Shown: positions 6,570-13,810 of the stretch, piece after piece
How the letters are laid out: every line of letters begins with the position of its first letter
Numbering within the stretch: the stretch's first letter is position 1
Assembly: GCA_002496355.1 (NCBI GenBank)
Contig: DAJP01000047.1
Span: 1-17,890 of the forward strand
Origin: Euryarchaeota archaeon UBA346
GTDB lineage: Archaea > Thermoplasmatota > E2 > DHVEG-1
Length of the DNA: 17,890 nucleotides
Reading direction: 5' to 3'
Notes under the pieces: generated by a model
Database searches by the model: none
Seen by the model: the letters and a program-made list of their open reading frames with translations, nothing else
Told to the model about the DNA's origin: nothing
Translations under genes and position numbers: made by a program

Positions 6570-8093
6570 ATGGGACAGGTCGTTGATTGTTTTTATTGGG
6601 ATCCGACGATACGATTTGAGAAAGAGTTACAGCTGGTTTCCGAGGATATTGGGAAAGGAATTACGCTGCGTAAACCCGTGTTCACCATCGATGTTCTGGA
6701 AAAAATCATTGAGAGAATCAAGACTGCACGCAAGGAATATCTCAGAACGCATGATATTCCCGCAGTCCTTGAGGTGATAGACAAGGTCAACAGTCTGTGG
6801 CAAGACCCCTCCTATACGGGTCGGAAGCTCGCGCGGGATGTGTTACCGACGGTGACAGGGTTTTCTGTCGAGATGATCGAAACATGGGGTTTTGATTATT
6901 TTTTTGACATCATCAAAAAGGATAATCTACCACTGGCTGGTAAACTACAGCCGAATAATTTCCGGGAGTTTGCTCCTTGTGGGGATGGTCTTGTCAAAGC
7001 ATATGGCAAGCCACATGTCACCCATACGAATTATGAACCAGAGGTGATAGGTCATATCTGCGCAGGAAACATCCTGGGGCTTGCTGCATTCGAGATGGTG
7101 ATGGACAAGCTCGTTGATGCTGCAACCTGGGTGAAAGTCCCGACGGAGGAGCCGGTCTTCGGGGCGCTGTATGCAAAATCGATCGAGGAAGTCGAACCAC
7201 TGCTCGCTCATTCTATCGCCATTCTTCCGTTCAGCAGCCATGATACCCTGGTGCAGGAATACCTGTTCTCTCAATCTGATCTTGTTCGTGCGACTGGTGG
7301 AGAACAAGCACGAAGGAATCTGACGCCACTTGCGGAGAAGCATCATGTTCCTCTTGCTGGTCATTGGCATAAGTTCAGTTTTATCGTTATTGCCCGTGAA
7401 TTTCTCCAAAAACAAGCCTCCGAGATAGCAGAGTTAGCCTCACTGGATGTGTGTGCTTGGGATCAGCAGGGGTGTTTCTCCCCGCAGGAAATCTATGTTG
7501 AGACTGGTGGGAGTGTGTCACCAAAAGAGTTCGCTGGATTGCTTGCCCAAGAGATGGAGAGAACGACCCAGGCGATTCCGAAGGGGACGAACTCGGGAAA
7601 GATGCAGGTGCTAGACGGGTATTACCAGTATTTCACAAAGGAGACCATGGGAGAACCAGTGAAAATATTTGCTTCGAAGGAAAAACAATGGCTGGTGATC
7701 TATGACGAGAGTAACCCGAACTGTGAACCGTCACCATTGTACCGAGTAATCCGGGTCAAACCAATCACCGATATCATGGATATTCCACAGAAGGTGAAAC
7801 CGCTCAGCTCTTTCTTACAGACCGTTGGAATAGCGATTCCGCAGAACCGACTGCTTGCGTTTGCTGATGCGATGGGACAAGCTGGTGCGACGAACTTGCG
7901 GACAGTGAGTGGGATGACGTTGCAGAAAGCCTGGGAACCATGGGATGGTCGGTTCCCGCTACAAGAGCTCTTTGAACATGACTCGATCCATTGGGTCAGC
8001 ATCGATTCAAAGGACGTCGATACTGAGATACAACGTGCCCTGAAGAGGAAACGGTTGATTGTTAAAGAAGAGTTTTCAAAGAAAAAGAAATAA
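6570..8093 (+). CDS. LuxC-family acyl-CoA / acyl-protein thioester reductase
   Basis: LuxC reduces an acyl thioester to the aldehyde with NADPH, receiving the acyl group on its own cysteine from LuxE or acyl-CoA. This 507-residue protein belongs to the aldehyde-dehydrogenase superfamily. It shows the LuxC signature HICAGNILGLAAFEM near residues 163-177 in the nucleotide-binding region, and DQQGCFSPQ with the catalytic Cys at about 302, equivalent to the LuxC active-site cysteine. The C-terminal LuxC segment has LQTVGIAIPQNRLLAFADAMGQAGATNLR. Start: ATG 6570 with a GGGGTGA just upstream; the GTG at 6564 is inside that site and is unlikely. It is the last gene of the operon, 14 bases after the second SCP2 gene. 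No alcohol dehydrogenase or aldehyde decarbonylase follows, so the fate of the aldehyde is not visible here. Confidence 0.88.
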   Translation: MGQVVDCFYWDPTIRFEKELQLVSEDIGKGITLRKPVFTIDVLEKIIERIKTARKEYLRTHDIPAVLEVIDKVNSLWQDPSYTGRKLARDVLPTVTGFSVEMIETWGFDYFFDIIKKDNLPLAGKLQPNNFREFAPCGDGLVKAYGKPHVTHTNYEPEVIGHICAGNILGLAAFEMVMDKLVDAATWVKVPTEEPVFGALYAKSIEEVEPLLAHSIAILPFSSHDTLVQEYLFSQSDLVRATGGEQARRNLTPLAEKHHVPLAGHWHKFSFIVIAREFLQKQASEIAELASLDVCAWDQQGCFSPQEIYVETGGSVSPKEFAGLLAQEMERTTQAIPKGTNSGKMQVLDGYYQYFTKETMGEPVKIFASKEKQWLVIYDESNPNCEPSPLYRVIRVKPITDIMDIPQKVKPLSSFLQTVGIAIPQNRLLAFADAMGQAGATNLRTVSGMTLQKAWEPWDGRFPLQELFEHDSIHWVSIDSKDVDTEIQRALKRKRLIVKEEFSKKKK

Positions 8094-8114
8094 CGTATCT
8101 CGAAATAAGAGTGA

Positions 8115-8147
8115 AAAAATATAGGTTTTTAGAGACGTTGCTCGTCT
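8115..8147 (-). terminator. Candidate terminator after the copper operon
   Basis: On the minus strand, just past the YHS stop, a 5-bp stem AGACG/CGTCT (8133-8147) is followed by T-rich sequence including a run of six T (about 8115-8120). The stem is short; an archaeal oligo-T terminator is the simplest reading. Confidence 0.35.
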
Positions 8148-8149
8148 AT

Positions 8150-8290
8150 TTAGATGTATTGTTCAGGGTTCTTGTCAAAGGTTCGTTTACAACCAGGGGC
8201 GCAGAAATAATATGTCTTACCTTTGTAAACACTGGTGAATTTCGCTGTTTTTTCATCAACAGTCATTTTACAAATCGGGTCGATTGCCAT
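8150..8290 (-). CDS. 46-residue YHS-domain metal-binding protein
   Basis: A short gene found by translating the minus strand. The protein begins MAIDPICKMTVDEKTAKFTS and ends ..KNPEQYI. It is a complete YHS/TRASH-like domain: DPICKM at residues 4-9, a YKGKTYYFC strand at 22-30, and Cys30 and Cys34 in CAPGC, followed by a KRTF..NPEQY tail. YHS domains bind heavy metals and are found alone or fused to copper ATPases. A perfect GGAGGTGA on the minus strand (8297-8304) lies six bases before the ATG. The gene overlaps the last 23 bases of the copper ATPase gene, so the two are translated from one message. It is probably a cytosolic copper chaperone or buffer that hands Cu+ to the ATPase (inference). 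Confidence 0.85.
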   Translation of the reverse strand: MAIDPICKMTVDEKTAKFTSVYKGKTYYFCAPGCKRTFDKNPEQYI

Positions 8291-10712
8291 GCTGTTTCAC
8301 CTCCCGTGCAGGCGGCACATAGTTTTTTAACATTAATGACAGAGAAATGACCGTTACAGAGCTGAGCGCCATCGCAAGACCGGCGAACTCTGGTCGGAAC
8401 AGGATACCAAAACGATACAAGACTCCAGCAGCAACCGGGATAAGAGCAGAGTTATAGGCAAAAGCCCAGAAGAGATTCTGTTTAATACGCGACATGACTT
8501 TTCGACTTAATTGAACCGCAGCGACGCAATCCAACAGATCACTTTTCACTAGCACGATCTCCCCACTTTCAATCGCGATATCAGTTCCGCTACCAATAGC
8601 AACCCCGACATCAGCCTGAGCGAGCGCGGGTGCATCATTGATTCCATCACCAACGAACGCGACAACCTCACCAGCGTCCTGCAGTTTCTTTACCTCCTTT
8701 GCTTTGTCCTGAGGTAACACCTCGGCCCGTACCACTTCGATACCGATTTGTTGAGCGATTGCCTGAGCAGTCCGTGCGTTATCACCAGTGATCATCACAA
8801 GTTTCAACCCGAGATCCTTGAATTGTTTCATAGCAGACGGGGTTGTCTCCTTGACCACATCAGCGAGAGCGATGAGACCGACAAGCTGAGAATCGAAAGC
8901 GACAAGCATCACAGATTTTCCTTTCGTTTCTAATTTAAGTAACATCTCCTCGGTCTCAGAAGATACGAGGATATTTTTTTCCCTGAAAAGCAATCGGTTC
9001 CCGATCAACACGAGGGTGCCATCCACCATTCCTTGAACTCCTTTGCCAGCAAATGTATCAAAACCACTCGTGTCGTGAATAAAAAGACCTTGCGCATCTG
9101 CTTTTTTAACGATTGCCTCAGCCAGGGGATGTAAGGAATTCTTCTCCACACTGGCTGCTTTTTCCAACACCACGGTTTCATTCATGGTGATTCCAACGAT
9201 ATCGGTCACCTCCGGTTTTCCCTTTGTCAACGTCCCTGTTTTATCAAAAATGATGGTAGTTATCTTCTCAGAGACTTCCAAGGCTTCTCCGTTCTTTATG
9301 AGGATCCCCAACTCAGCGCCACGACCGATTCCCACGGTTACAGCAGTGGGTGTTGCAAGACCAAGAGCACAGGGACATGCGATCACTAAAATGGAGATCA
9401 ATGTACTCAGACTAAAAAGAAGTGTATTCCCTAGGATGAAATACCAGATCAGAAATGAGAGGAGCGCAATCGTCAATACCACGGGGATGAAATAACTCAC
9501 CGCGGTATCAGCGATCCGTTGTACCGGAGGACGAGATCCTTGCGCCTCCTCTACCAATCGGATGATTTGAGCAAGCAATGTGTCTTTGCCAATCTTCGTC
9601 GCTTTCACCTGTAACACACTATTCGTATTCAGCGTTCCTCCAATCACATTGTGCCCCTGATTCTTTACCACAGGGAGCGATTCCCCGGTCACCATCGACT
9701 CATCGACATAGCTTTCCCCTTGAATGACGACGCCATCCACGGGGACCTTTCCTCCTGGTTTAACGAGCATCACATCATCAACGATGACATCCTCAATCGC
9801 TACCTCGATTTCCTGGCCATCTCGGATGACGATTGCGTGTTTCACCTGTAAGCCTGCTAACTTCTTGATTGCATCAGAGGTCTTGCCTTTTGCTTTCGCC
9901 TCTAGATACCGTCCGAGCATCAGAAACGCTGCAAGCAATACTGCGGTCTCATAGAATAGGAACTCGCGGGTCAGCACCACCTCAAACGTCCCTAGAACGC
10001 TTGCACTGAACGCGACTCCGATACCCATGGAGTACATCACATCCATGGTCAATGATTTATTCCGAAGCGCATGATACCCGGCTCGAAAGATAGGGAAACT
10101 GATATAGAGGAACGCTGGTGTTGAAAGAATAAGAGAGATATACGAGACGAGTTCCATCGAAAGATAAGGATGAACGTACATCAGGATCATCAAGGGGATC
10201 CCGACCAGGAACCCGATATAGATCCTCAGTCGTTTTTCTCGAAGGTCTTTTTCACGAACCTTATTTGCGAGATTCTCCTCACCCTCGACACCCAGATACT
10301 GATATCCTGCGTCCTCCACCGCTTTTTTCATATCAGCAAGACCGACCATTCTTGGGTTGTACATCACAGTGGTTTTCTCAGTGGAAAGATTCACAGACAC
10401 ACTCACGACACCATCAAGCTGCGATAAAGCTTCAGTGATGGTTTTCTCGCACATGACACAGGTCATCCCACCGATCCGTAGAATCACTTTTTCATTAATG
10501 GTACCATAACCGACATCCTTGACCGCTTTTTCCAGATCCGTAAGCTTCACCTGTGCCGGATCGTATTCCACGGAGGCCAGCTCATTGCCGAGATTGACTT
10601 GTGCCTTTTGCACACCAGGGAGGCTTGCCAGGGATTTCTCTATGGTCGACGAGCACATAGAACAGGTCATTCCAGAAATCTTTAACTCCGTTTTTTTCTT
10701 CTCCTTTGCCAT
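8268..10712 (-). CDS. copA: Cu+-exporting P1B-type ATPase CopA
   Basis: This 814-residue heavy-metal pump exports Cu+ from the cytosol with ATP. Two N-terminal HMA domains carry GMTCSMC (Cys17, Cys20) and GMTCVMC (Cys85, Cys88). Eight membrane helices are expected, with the actuator TGES at about 342-345, the transport-site CPC at 446-448, the phosphorylated Asp in DKTGT at 490-494, an HP motif (SLHPLAEA) near 527 and GDGINDAP at about 687-694. The late membrane segments contain YN and MALSS, the residues that mark the Cu+ (P1B-1) subgroup over Zn or Cd pumps. The reading frame stays open to 10913, but ATG 10712 is chosen because a GGGAG binding site sits about seven bases upstream and the HMA domain starts right after. 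A YHS-domain gene overlaps the 3' end. A short inverted repeat and TATA element upstream may be the metal-responsive control site. Confidence 0.96.
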   Translation of the reverse strand: MAKEKKKTELKISGMTCSMCSSTIEKSLASLPGVQKAQVNLGNELASVEYDPAQVKLTDLEKAVKDVGYGTINEKVILRIGGMTCVMCEKTITEALSQLDGVVSVSVNLSTEKTTVMYNPRMVGLADMKKAVEDAGYQYLGVEGEENLANKVREKDLREKRLRIYIGFLVGIPLMILMYVHPYLSMELVSYISLILSTPAFLYISFPIFRAGYHALRNKSLTMDVMYSMGIGVAFSASVLGTFEVVLTREFLFYETAVLLAAFLMLGRYLEAKAKGKTSDAIKKLAGLQVKHAIVIRDGQEIEVAIEDVIVDDVMLVKPGGKVPVDGVVIQGESYVDESMVTGESLPVVKNQGHNVIGGTLNTNSVLQVKATKIGKDTLLAQIIRLVEEAQGSRPPVQRIADTAVSYFIPVVLTIALLSFLIWYFILGNTLLFSLSTLISILVIACPCALGLATPTAVTVGIGRGAELGILIKNGEALEVSEKITTIIFDKTGTLTKGKPEVTDIVGITMNETVVLEKAASVEKNSLHPLAEAIVKKADAQGLFIHDTSGFDTFAGKGVQGMVDGTLVLIGNRLLFREKNILVSSETEEMLLKLETKGKSVMLVAFDSQLVGLIALADVVKETTPSAMKQFKDLGLKLVMITGDNARTAQAIAQQIGIEVVRAEVLPQDKAKEVKKLQDAGEVVAFVGDGINDAPALAQADVGVAIGSGTDIAIESGEIVLVKSDLLDCVAAVQLSRKVMSRIKQNLFWAFAYNSALIPVAAGVLYRFGILFRPEFAGLAMALSSVTVISLSLMLKNYVPPAREVKQHGNRPDL
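8297..8304 (-). promoter_or_regulatory. Ribosome binding site for the YHS protein
   Basis: Minus-strand GGAGGTGA, inside the end of the copper ATPase gene and six bases from the YHS ATG. It is the main proof that this very short reading frame is translated. Confidence 0.8.
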
Positions 10713-10740
10713 GATGCTTCTCCCGGGATTACCATGGATG

Positions 10741-10763
10741 ATACAGGATGTATTATATAAAAA
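10741..10763 (-). promoter_or_regulatory. copA promoter with inverted-repeat operator candidate
   Basis: On the minus strand TTTTTATATAATA (10751-10763) is a good archaeal TATA box about 40-50 bases before the copA ATG. Overlapping its downstream edge is ATACA-GGA-TGTAT (10741-10753), an exact 5+3+5 inverted repeat that a copper-responsive regulator could bind. The TATA region is nearly symmetric and could also serve the divergent acetyltransferase gene. A regulator gene is not in this window. Confidence 0.45.
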
Positions 10764-10823
10764 TCTCTGGACAGTTCGCATGGGGAAAAAAACTATTTGA
10801 ACTGATGCGCGTACTCTCTCCTC

Positions 10824-11294
10824 ATGCCTCACACGGCTCACATCAGAATCGCTACTCTGGATGATTTCGAACGAATCATTGAGCTTGAGCATCTCTGTTT
10901 CCCCAGGGAACATGCCTATTCAAGGCGACAGCTTCGTTATCTTCTCACCAAAGCCAACAGTACTGTTCTGGTTGAAACGATAGATGCACTTGTCCGAGGA
11001 TTCCTCATCATCCTGTATCGGAGAGGAACTACTGTTGCGGGCATCGAAACCATCAACGTCGACCCCGCTTTTCGGAAGAAAGGCATTGGTCTGCGGTTAC
11101 TTTCTGCTGCAGAGGAGCTTCTGAGAAAAAAAGAAATCCGTAAAATCAGACTGGAAGTCGCTATTACGAATACGGCGGCAATCACACTCTATGAACATGC
11201 AGGGTTTCACCAAGCGATGCTGTTAAAAAAATATTATCATTTTAATCATGAAGGGTCCCGCAACGCGTATCGGATGATCAAGGAATTACAGTAG
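10824..11294 (+). CDS. GNAT-family N-acetyltransferase, RimI-like
   Basis: This 156-residue acetyltransferase resembles RimI/Ard1 enzymes, which move an acetyl group from acetyl-CoA to a protein N-terminal amine; the substrate here is not known. The GNAT core is complete: an N-terminal IRIATLDDFERIIELEHLCFP, the motif-A acetyl-CoA loop VDPAFRKKGIGLRLL (about 79-93, with the RxxGxG phosphate-binding pattern), and the motif-B part NTAAITLYEHAGFHQ, which RimI-like proteins share. The N-terminal LE..CFP...YS resembles RimI proteins. It diverges from copA across about 110 bases that contain a shared TATA-like region. The last 17 bases overlap the end of the PP-loop gene on the other strand. Confidence 0.85.
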   Translation: MPHTAHIRIATLDDFERIIELEHLCFPREHAYSRRQLRYLLTKANSTVLVETIDALVRGFLIILYRRGTTVAGIETINVDPAFRKKGIGLRLLSAAEELLRKKEIRKIRLEVAITNTAAITLYEHAGFHQAMLLKKYYHFNHEGSRNAYRMIKELQ

Positions 11295-12741
11295 TGGTCT
11301 TGCCTTGCCATTTGGTCGTCGGCATCCATTCCTCATGCTGTAATTTACAATACCCGGTAGTATATTCCTCGAGGATCTTTAGTAAACCATTCCGGAATTG
11401 TTCGGGGTAGAAATCAGGGTCACAGGTAGATGGATGGATATGGATTTTTTGAACATGAGCCACACATTGTACTTTGGGGGCAGAACCTTTTTGTTTAAGT
11501 AAGAAGAACGATTGGTTCTTCTCATCCTTATCGAGTTTCAAGGATGATGCTCCAATGTTTGTATAGAACTCCTGGATGTGTTTACGTTGGTATTTCATGT
11601 GGGTTGGATCGAGATCATTAGCTAGGAGATACAGGAGTATCCCCAGGCATTTCGAACAGGTGCCGCAGGGATACACCACATCGTTTTTGATATGGCAGGA
11701 ATGACAGGATCGTTGTAGTTTCGCGAGTGCAGGATAGCGTCGAACCAAGATGTTTTGATCAACAAGTCCGGAGATGTTCCGAAGTGCAGACCATTGATAC
11801 AGACCAGGGATCCGTTTCTCGTACCATTGATTCATCCGGATGTCATAATCCTGATGCTGATCGTAAACTCCAAAGTAATGCTTGATTCCTTTGTATTGGG
11901 TCTCATAACGTAAATCATCAAATTCACTGCCTAACAGGAGATTCCCGATTTGTTCCTCCACGAATATTGGTAGTAAGCTGAACACATAGAACGGGAAGAT
12001 ACATAATCGTAGCGGGTAGGTATCATGCCAGATCTTGCGATGATCCGGTCGAATGAACCGCAGATGGTCAAGCATGAACCCATAGAACCGATCCACGTTC
12101 GTCCACACCCGCTGAGTGTGCAAATCGGTTTTTTTATGATACTTATATGCGGTGAGCGCGGTTCTCCAATGACCACCGCTCTCGTTCATATACAAAGGAT
12201 ACACGGTTGAACCCATTTCCTTGAGCAACCCATAGGTCAGCAGACTGTCTTTTCCTCCGCTAGAGAGTATCCCTGATTTCATGGAATCCATGTTCTTGCT
12301 GAGGGCCGTTTCGTTTATGAGTCGTGTTGGGTGTATGACCGCCTTGGGATCGCTATCTTTCGGTGTTATTTTTTCAGGGTCGGGAAAATAATTTGGGAGG
12401 ATGTACGGGTTGGTTCCTTCAGCTATTTTGTTGACGAAAATATCGCGGCTAAAGACGACATTGAGGTCATTGAGTAGTGAGAGATCCTCCTTGGTTATGG
12501 GGAACTGCAAAATAATTTTTTTTGTGAAAAGACCGTAGTTGAGCAATGGCATACAGAATGCAAGTCGAAGCAAGGGTTGATGAGAGTGTTGTAGTTGGTG
12601 TTGATACTTGTTCAAGATTTTAAAATGACTTGTTTTCCCATCGGATTCCGCAACGATGATCTCTGCCCAGGCGGTATTTCTATCGATTGTTACATCTGAA
12701 AGTGAAATATGTGAGAGACATACTAGACTATTTTTTACCAT
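11278..12741 (-). CDS. PP-loop ATP pyrophosphatase with zinc-type cysteine cluster (QueC/MurL-like)
   Basis: This 487-residue protein contains the PP-loop SGGKDS at about 161-166, which splits ATP to AMP and pyrophosphate to activate a substrate. It also has a cysteine set C-x2-C-x9-C-x2-C-x2-C (about 346-365). The last four cysteines match the zinc-binding spacing seen in QueC 7-cyano-7-deazaguanine synthases. A region of about 150 residues precedes the PP-loop, unlike QueC (about 230 residues in total), so simple QueC function is unlikely. A possible relative is MurL, an ATP-using epimerase of a peptide-linked glutamate; I recall the chemistry, not an alignment. Start: ATG 12741 with GGAGG nine bases upstream; the in-frame ATG at 12762 lies before that site. 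It overlaps the DUF1611 stop by 14 bases and is the last gene of a three-gene operon. Confidence 0.72.
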   Translation of the reverse strand: MVKNSLVCLSHISLSDVTIDRNTAWAEIIVAESDGKTSHFKILNKYQHQLQHSHQPLLRLAFCMPLLNYGLFTKKIILQFPITKEDLSLLNDLNVVFSRDIFVNKIAEGTNPYILPNYFPDPEKITPKDSDPKAVIHPTRLINETALSKNMDSMKSGILSSGGKDSLLTYGLLKEMGSTVYPLYMNESGGHWRTALTAYKYHKKTDLHTQRVWTNVDRFYGFMLDHLRFIRPDHRKIWHDTYPLRLCIFPFYVFSLLPIFVEEQIGNLLLGSEFDDLRYETQYKGIKHYFGVYDQHQDYDIRMNQWYEKRIPGLYQWSALRNISGLVDQNILVRRYPALAKLQRSCHSCHIKNDVVYPCGTCSKCLGILLYLLANDLDPTHMKYQRKHIQEFYTNIGASSLKLDKDEKNQSFFLLKQKGSAPKVQCVAHVQKIHIHPSTCDPDFYPEQFRNGLLKILEEYTTGYCKLQHEEWMPTTKWQGKTTTVIP

Positions 12742-13783
12742 ACGACAGTGCCTCCAGTGCATCGACGAGAAGACTGACTCCTTCGGAAAGTGGTTCTGCG
12801 ACGGGGACCTTGAATATCTTCTGATACTGATTTTTTGCTTGAGTGATGTCGGACGTGTTCATATTCTCTCGATTGATACCTACACCGATGAGTTTTTTTT
12901 CGGTGAGCATCTCAGCGATTCGAACTACACGTTGTGGGTTTGGCATCGGATATCCTGGAAATCCATCAAGGTGTGGTCGTTTGGGTGCATCGACTAAGAG
13001 AAATCCCTGTACCTGTCCTGCCGCAAGGATCTCAAAGCCTCCAGGGAAGAATGGATGGACGAGGCTTCCTTGTCCTTCAAGTATCATGAACTCTGGTTGC
13101 AGATCGTTCCATGAGTCAAGGATCGCTCCTTCGATGCCTCCTGAGACGAAATCGTTGATCATAGCGTCAAGGACTACACCATGCGGCCAGCCTTGCAACC
13201 AGCCTGTTTGTCCAGTAAAAATCATATCTGCTGTTCTTCTGCGTTTTTTTAGTTCTTCGACGAGGAGGACCGCAAGGGTCCGTTTTCCGATCGCAGAATC
13301 GGTGCCGATGAGGGCGATGCGCATGGAGGGCACTTTTGTGATCTCACCGGTGTAGAACCGTTTGTGGTCGCGGAAGATCTTCCGGACATCGGTGATGGTA
13401 CAATGATGTTGTTTTGCGTGTTTTATGAATCGTGGGTCGTCGGAGAGGAACTGATGCAGACCGGAAACCACGTTGAGTCCTTTCGATAACGCCCAGTCCA
13501 CCGCGATATCGTATCCTTTGGGGAGTACACCACCTTCCGAGACGGCACCGATGATGAATGTATCCGGGTGGGTTGATGTGAATGCATCATCAAGGTCGTT
13601 TAGGAGCGGTATATCTTTCGTTATCCCATCTAAGAATTCTGCCGCATCTCCAGCTGGAAGTGTGGAGTCTACGACGCAGACGATGTCAAATCTCTTGCTG
13701 TATCGTACTAGTCCATGGGCGGTCTTTCCATCAGCGCAACCATACAACCGGTCTGCATAGACCAACGCACGCATCTTTGCCAT
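12728..13783 (-). CDS. DUF1611 family protein (DgcN-like, possible D-glutamate N-acetyltransferase)
   Basis: This 351-residue protein has both DUF1611 parts: an N-terminal Rossmann-like domain (1-150, beginning RALVYADRLYGCADGKTAHG) and a C-terminal P-loop domain with GTDSAIGKRT at 160-169, GQTGW at 191-195 and EGQGSLVHP at 236-244. In bacteria, characterised members (DgcN) acetylate D-glutamate with a partner DgcA; many archaeal members sit beside a dipeptide epimerase of the enolase superfamily. Here that partner is absent and a PP-loop protein takes its place, while a threonine-synthase-like enzyme lies upstream. The role is probably acyl transfer to, or activation of, an amino acid or peptide (inference). 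The start is ATG 13783, with a second ATG three codons in; neither has a strong ribosome binding site. It starts 27 bases after the upstream gene ends. Confidence 0.8.
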   Translation of the reverse strand: MAKMRALVYADRLYGCADGKTAHGLVRYSKRFDIVCVVDSTLPAGDAAEFLDGITKDIPLLNDLDDAFTSTHPDTFIIGAVSEGGVLPKGYDIAVDWALSKGLNVVSGLHQFLSDDPRFIKHAKQHHCTITDVRKIFRDHKRFYTGEITKVPSMRIALIGTDSAIGKRTLAVLLVEELKKRRRTADMIFTGQTGWLQGWPHGVVLDAMINDFVSGGIEGAILDSWNDLQPEFMILEGQGSLVHPFFPGGFEILAAGQVQGFLLVDAPKRPHLDGFPGYPMPNPQRVVRIAEMLTEKKLIGVGINRENMNTSDITQAKNQYQKIFKVPVAEPLSEGVSLLVDALEALSYGKK

Positions 13784-13810
13784 AAGAGAATCAAATCCGT
13801 GGTAGAGTCG

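Noticed and set aside
6945..7415. 156-residue minus-strand frame inside LuxC
   Set aside because: Its composition is that of a shadow frame and the sense strand encodes conserved LuxC motifs through the whole stretch.
2436..8093. Bioluminescence (lux) operon
   Set aside because: LuxE- and LuxC-like genes are present, but no luciferase (LuxA/LuxB), LuxD thioesterase or flavin reductase gene is seen; the SCP2 and FAD/iron-sulfur neighbours point to another use.
8111..8350. Plus-strand 79-residue frame after LuxC
   Set aside because: It is antisense to the YHS gene and the end of copA, has no ribosome binding site and no recognisable motif.
10713..10913. Longer N-terminus for CopA
   Set aside because: The frame is open, but the extra 67 residues are not membrane- or metal-binding-like, cover the promoter and overlap the acetyltransferase gene; a good ribosome binding site precedes ATG 10712.
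12742..12762. Upstream ATG for the PP-loop protein
   Set aside because: The GGAGG ribosome binding site lies after this ATG and before ATG 12741, so the later start is preferred.
12843..13355. 170-residue plus-strand frame
   Set aside because: It is antisense to the conserved P-loop domain of the DUF1611 protein; rich in Ser, Arg and Cys as expected for a shadow frame.
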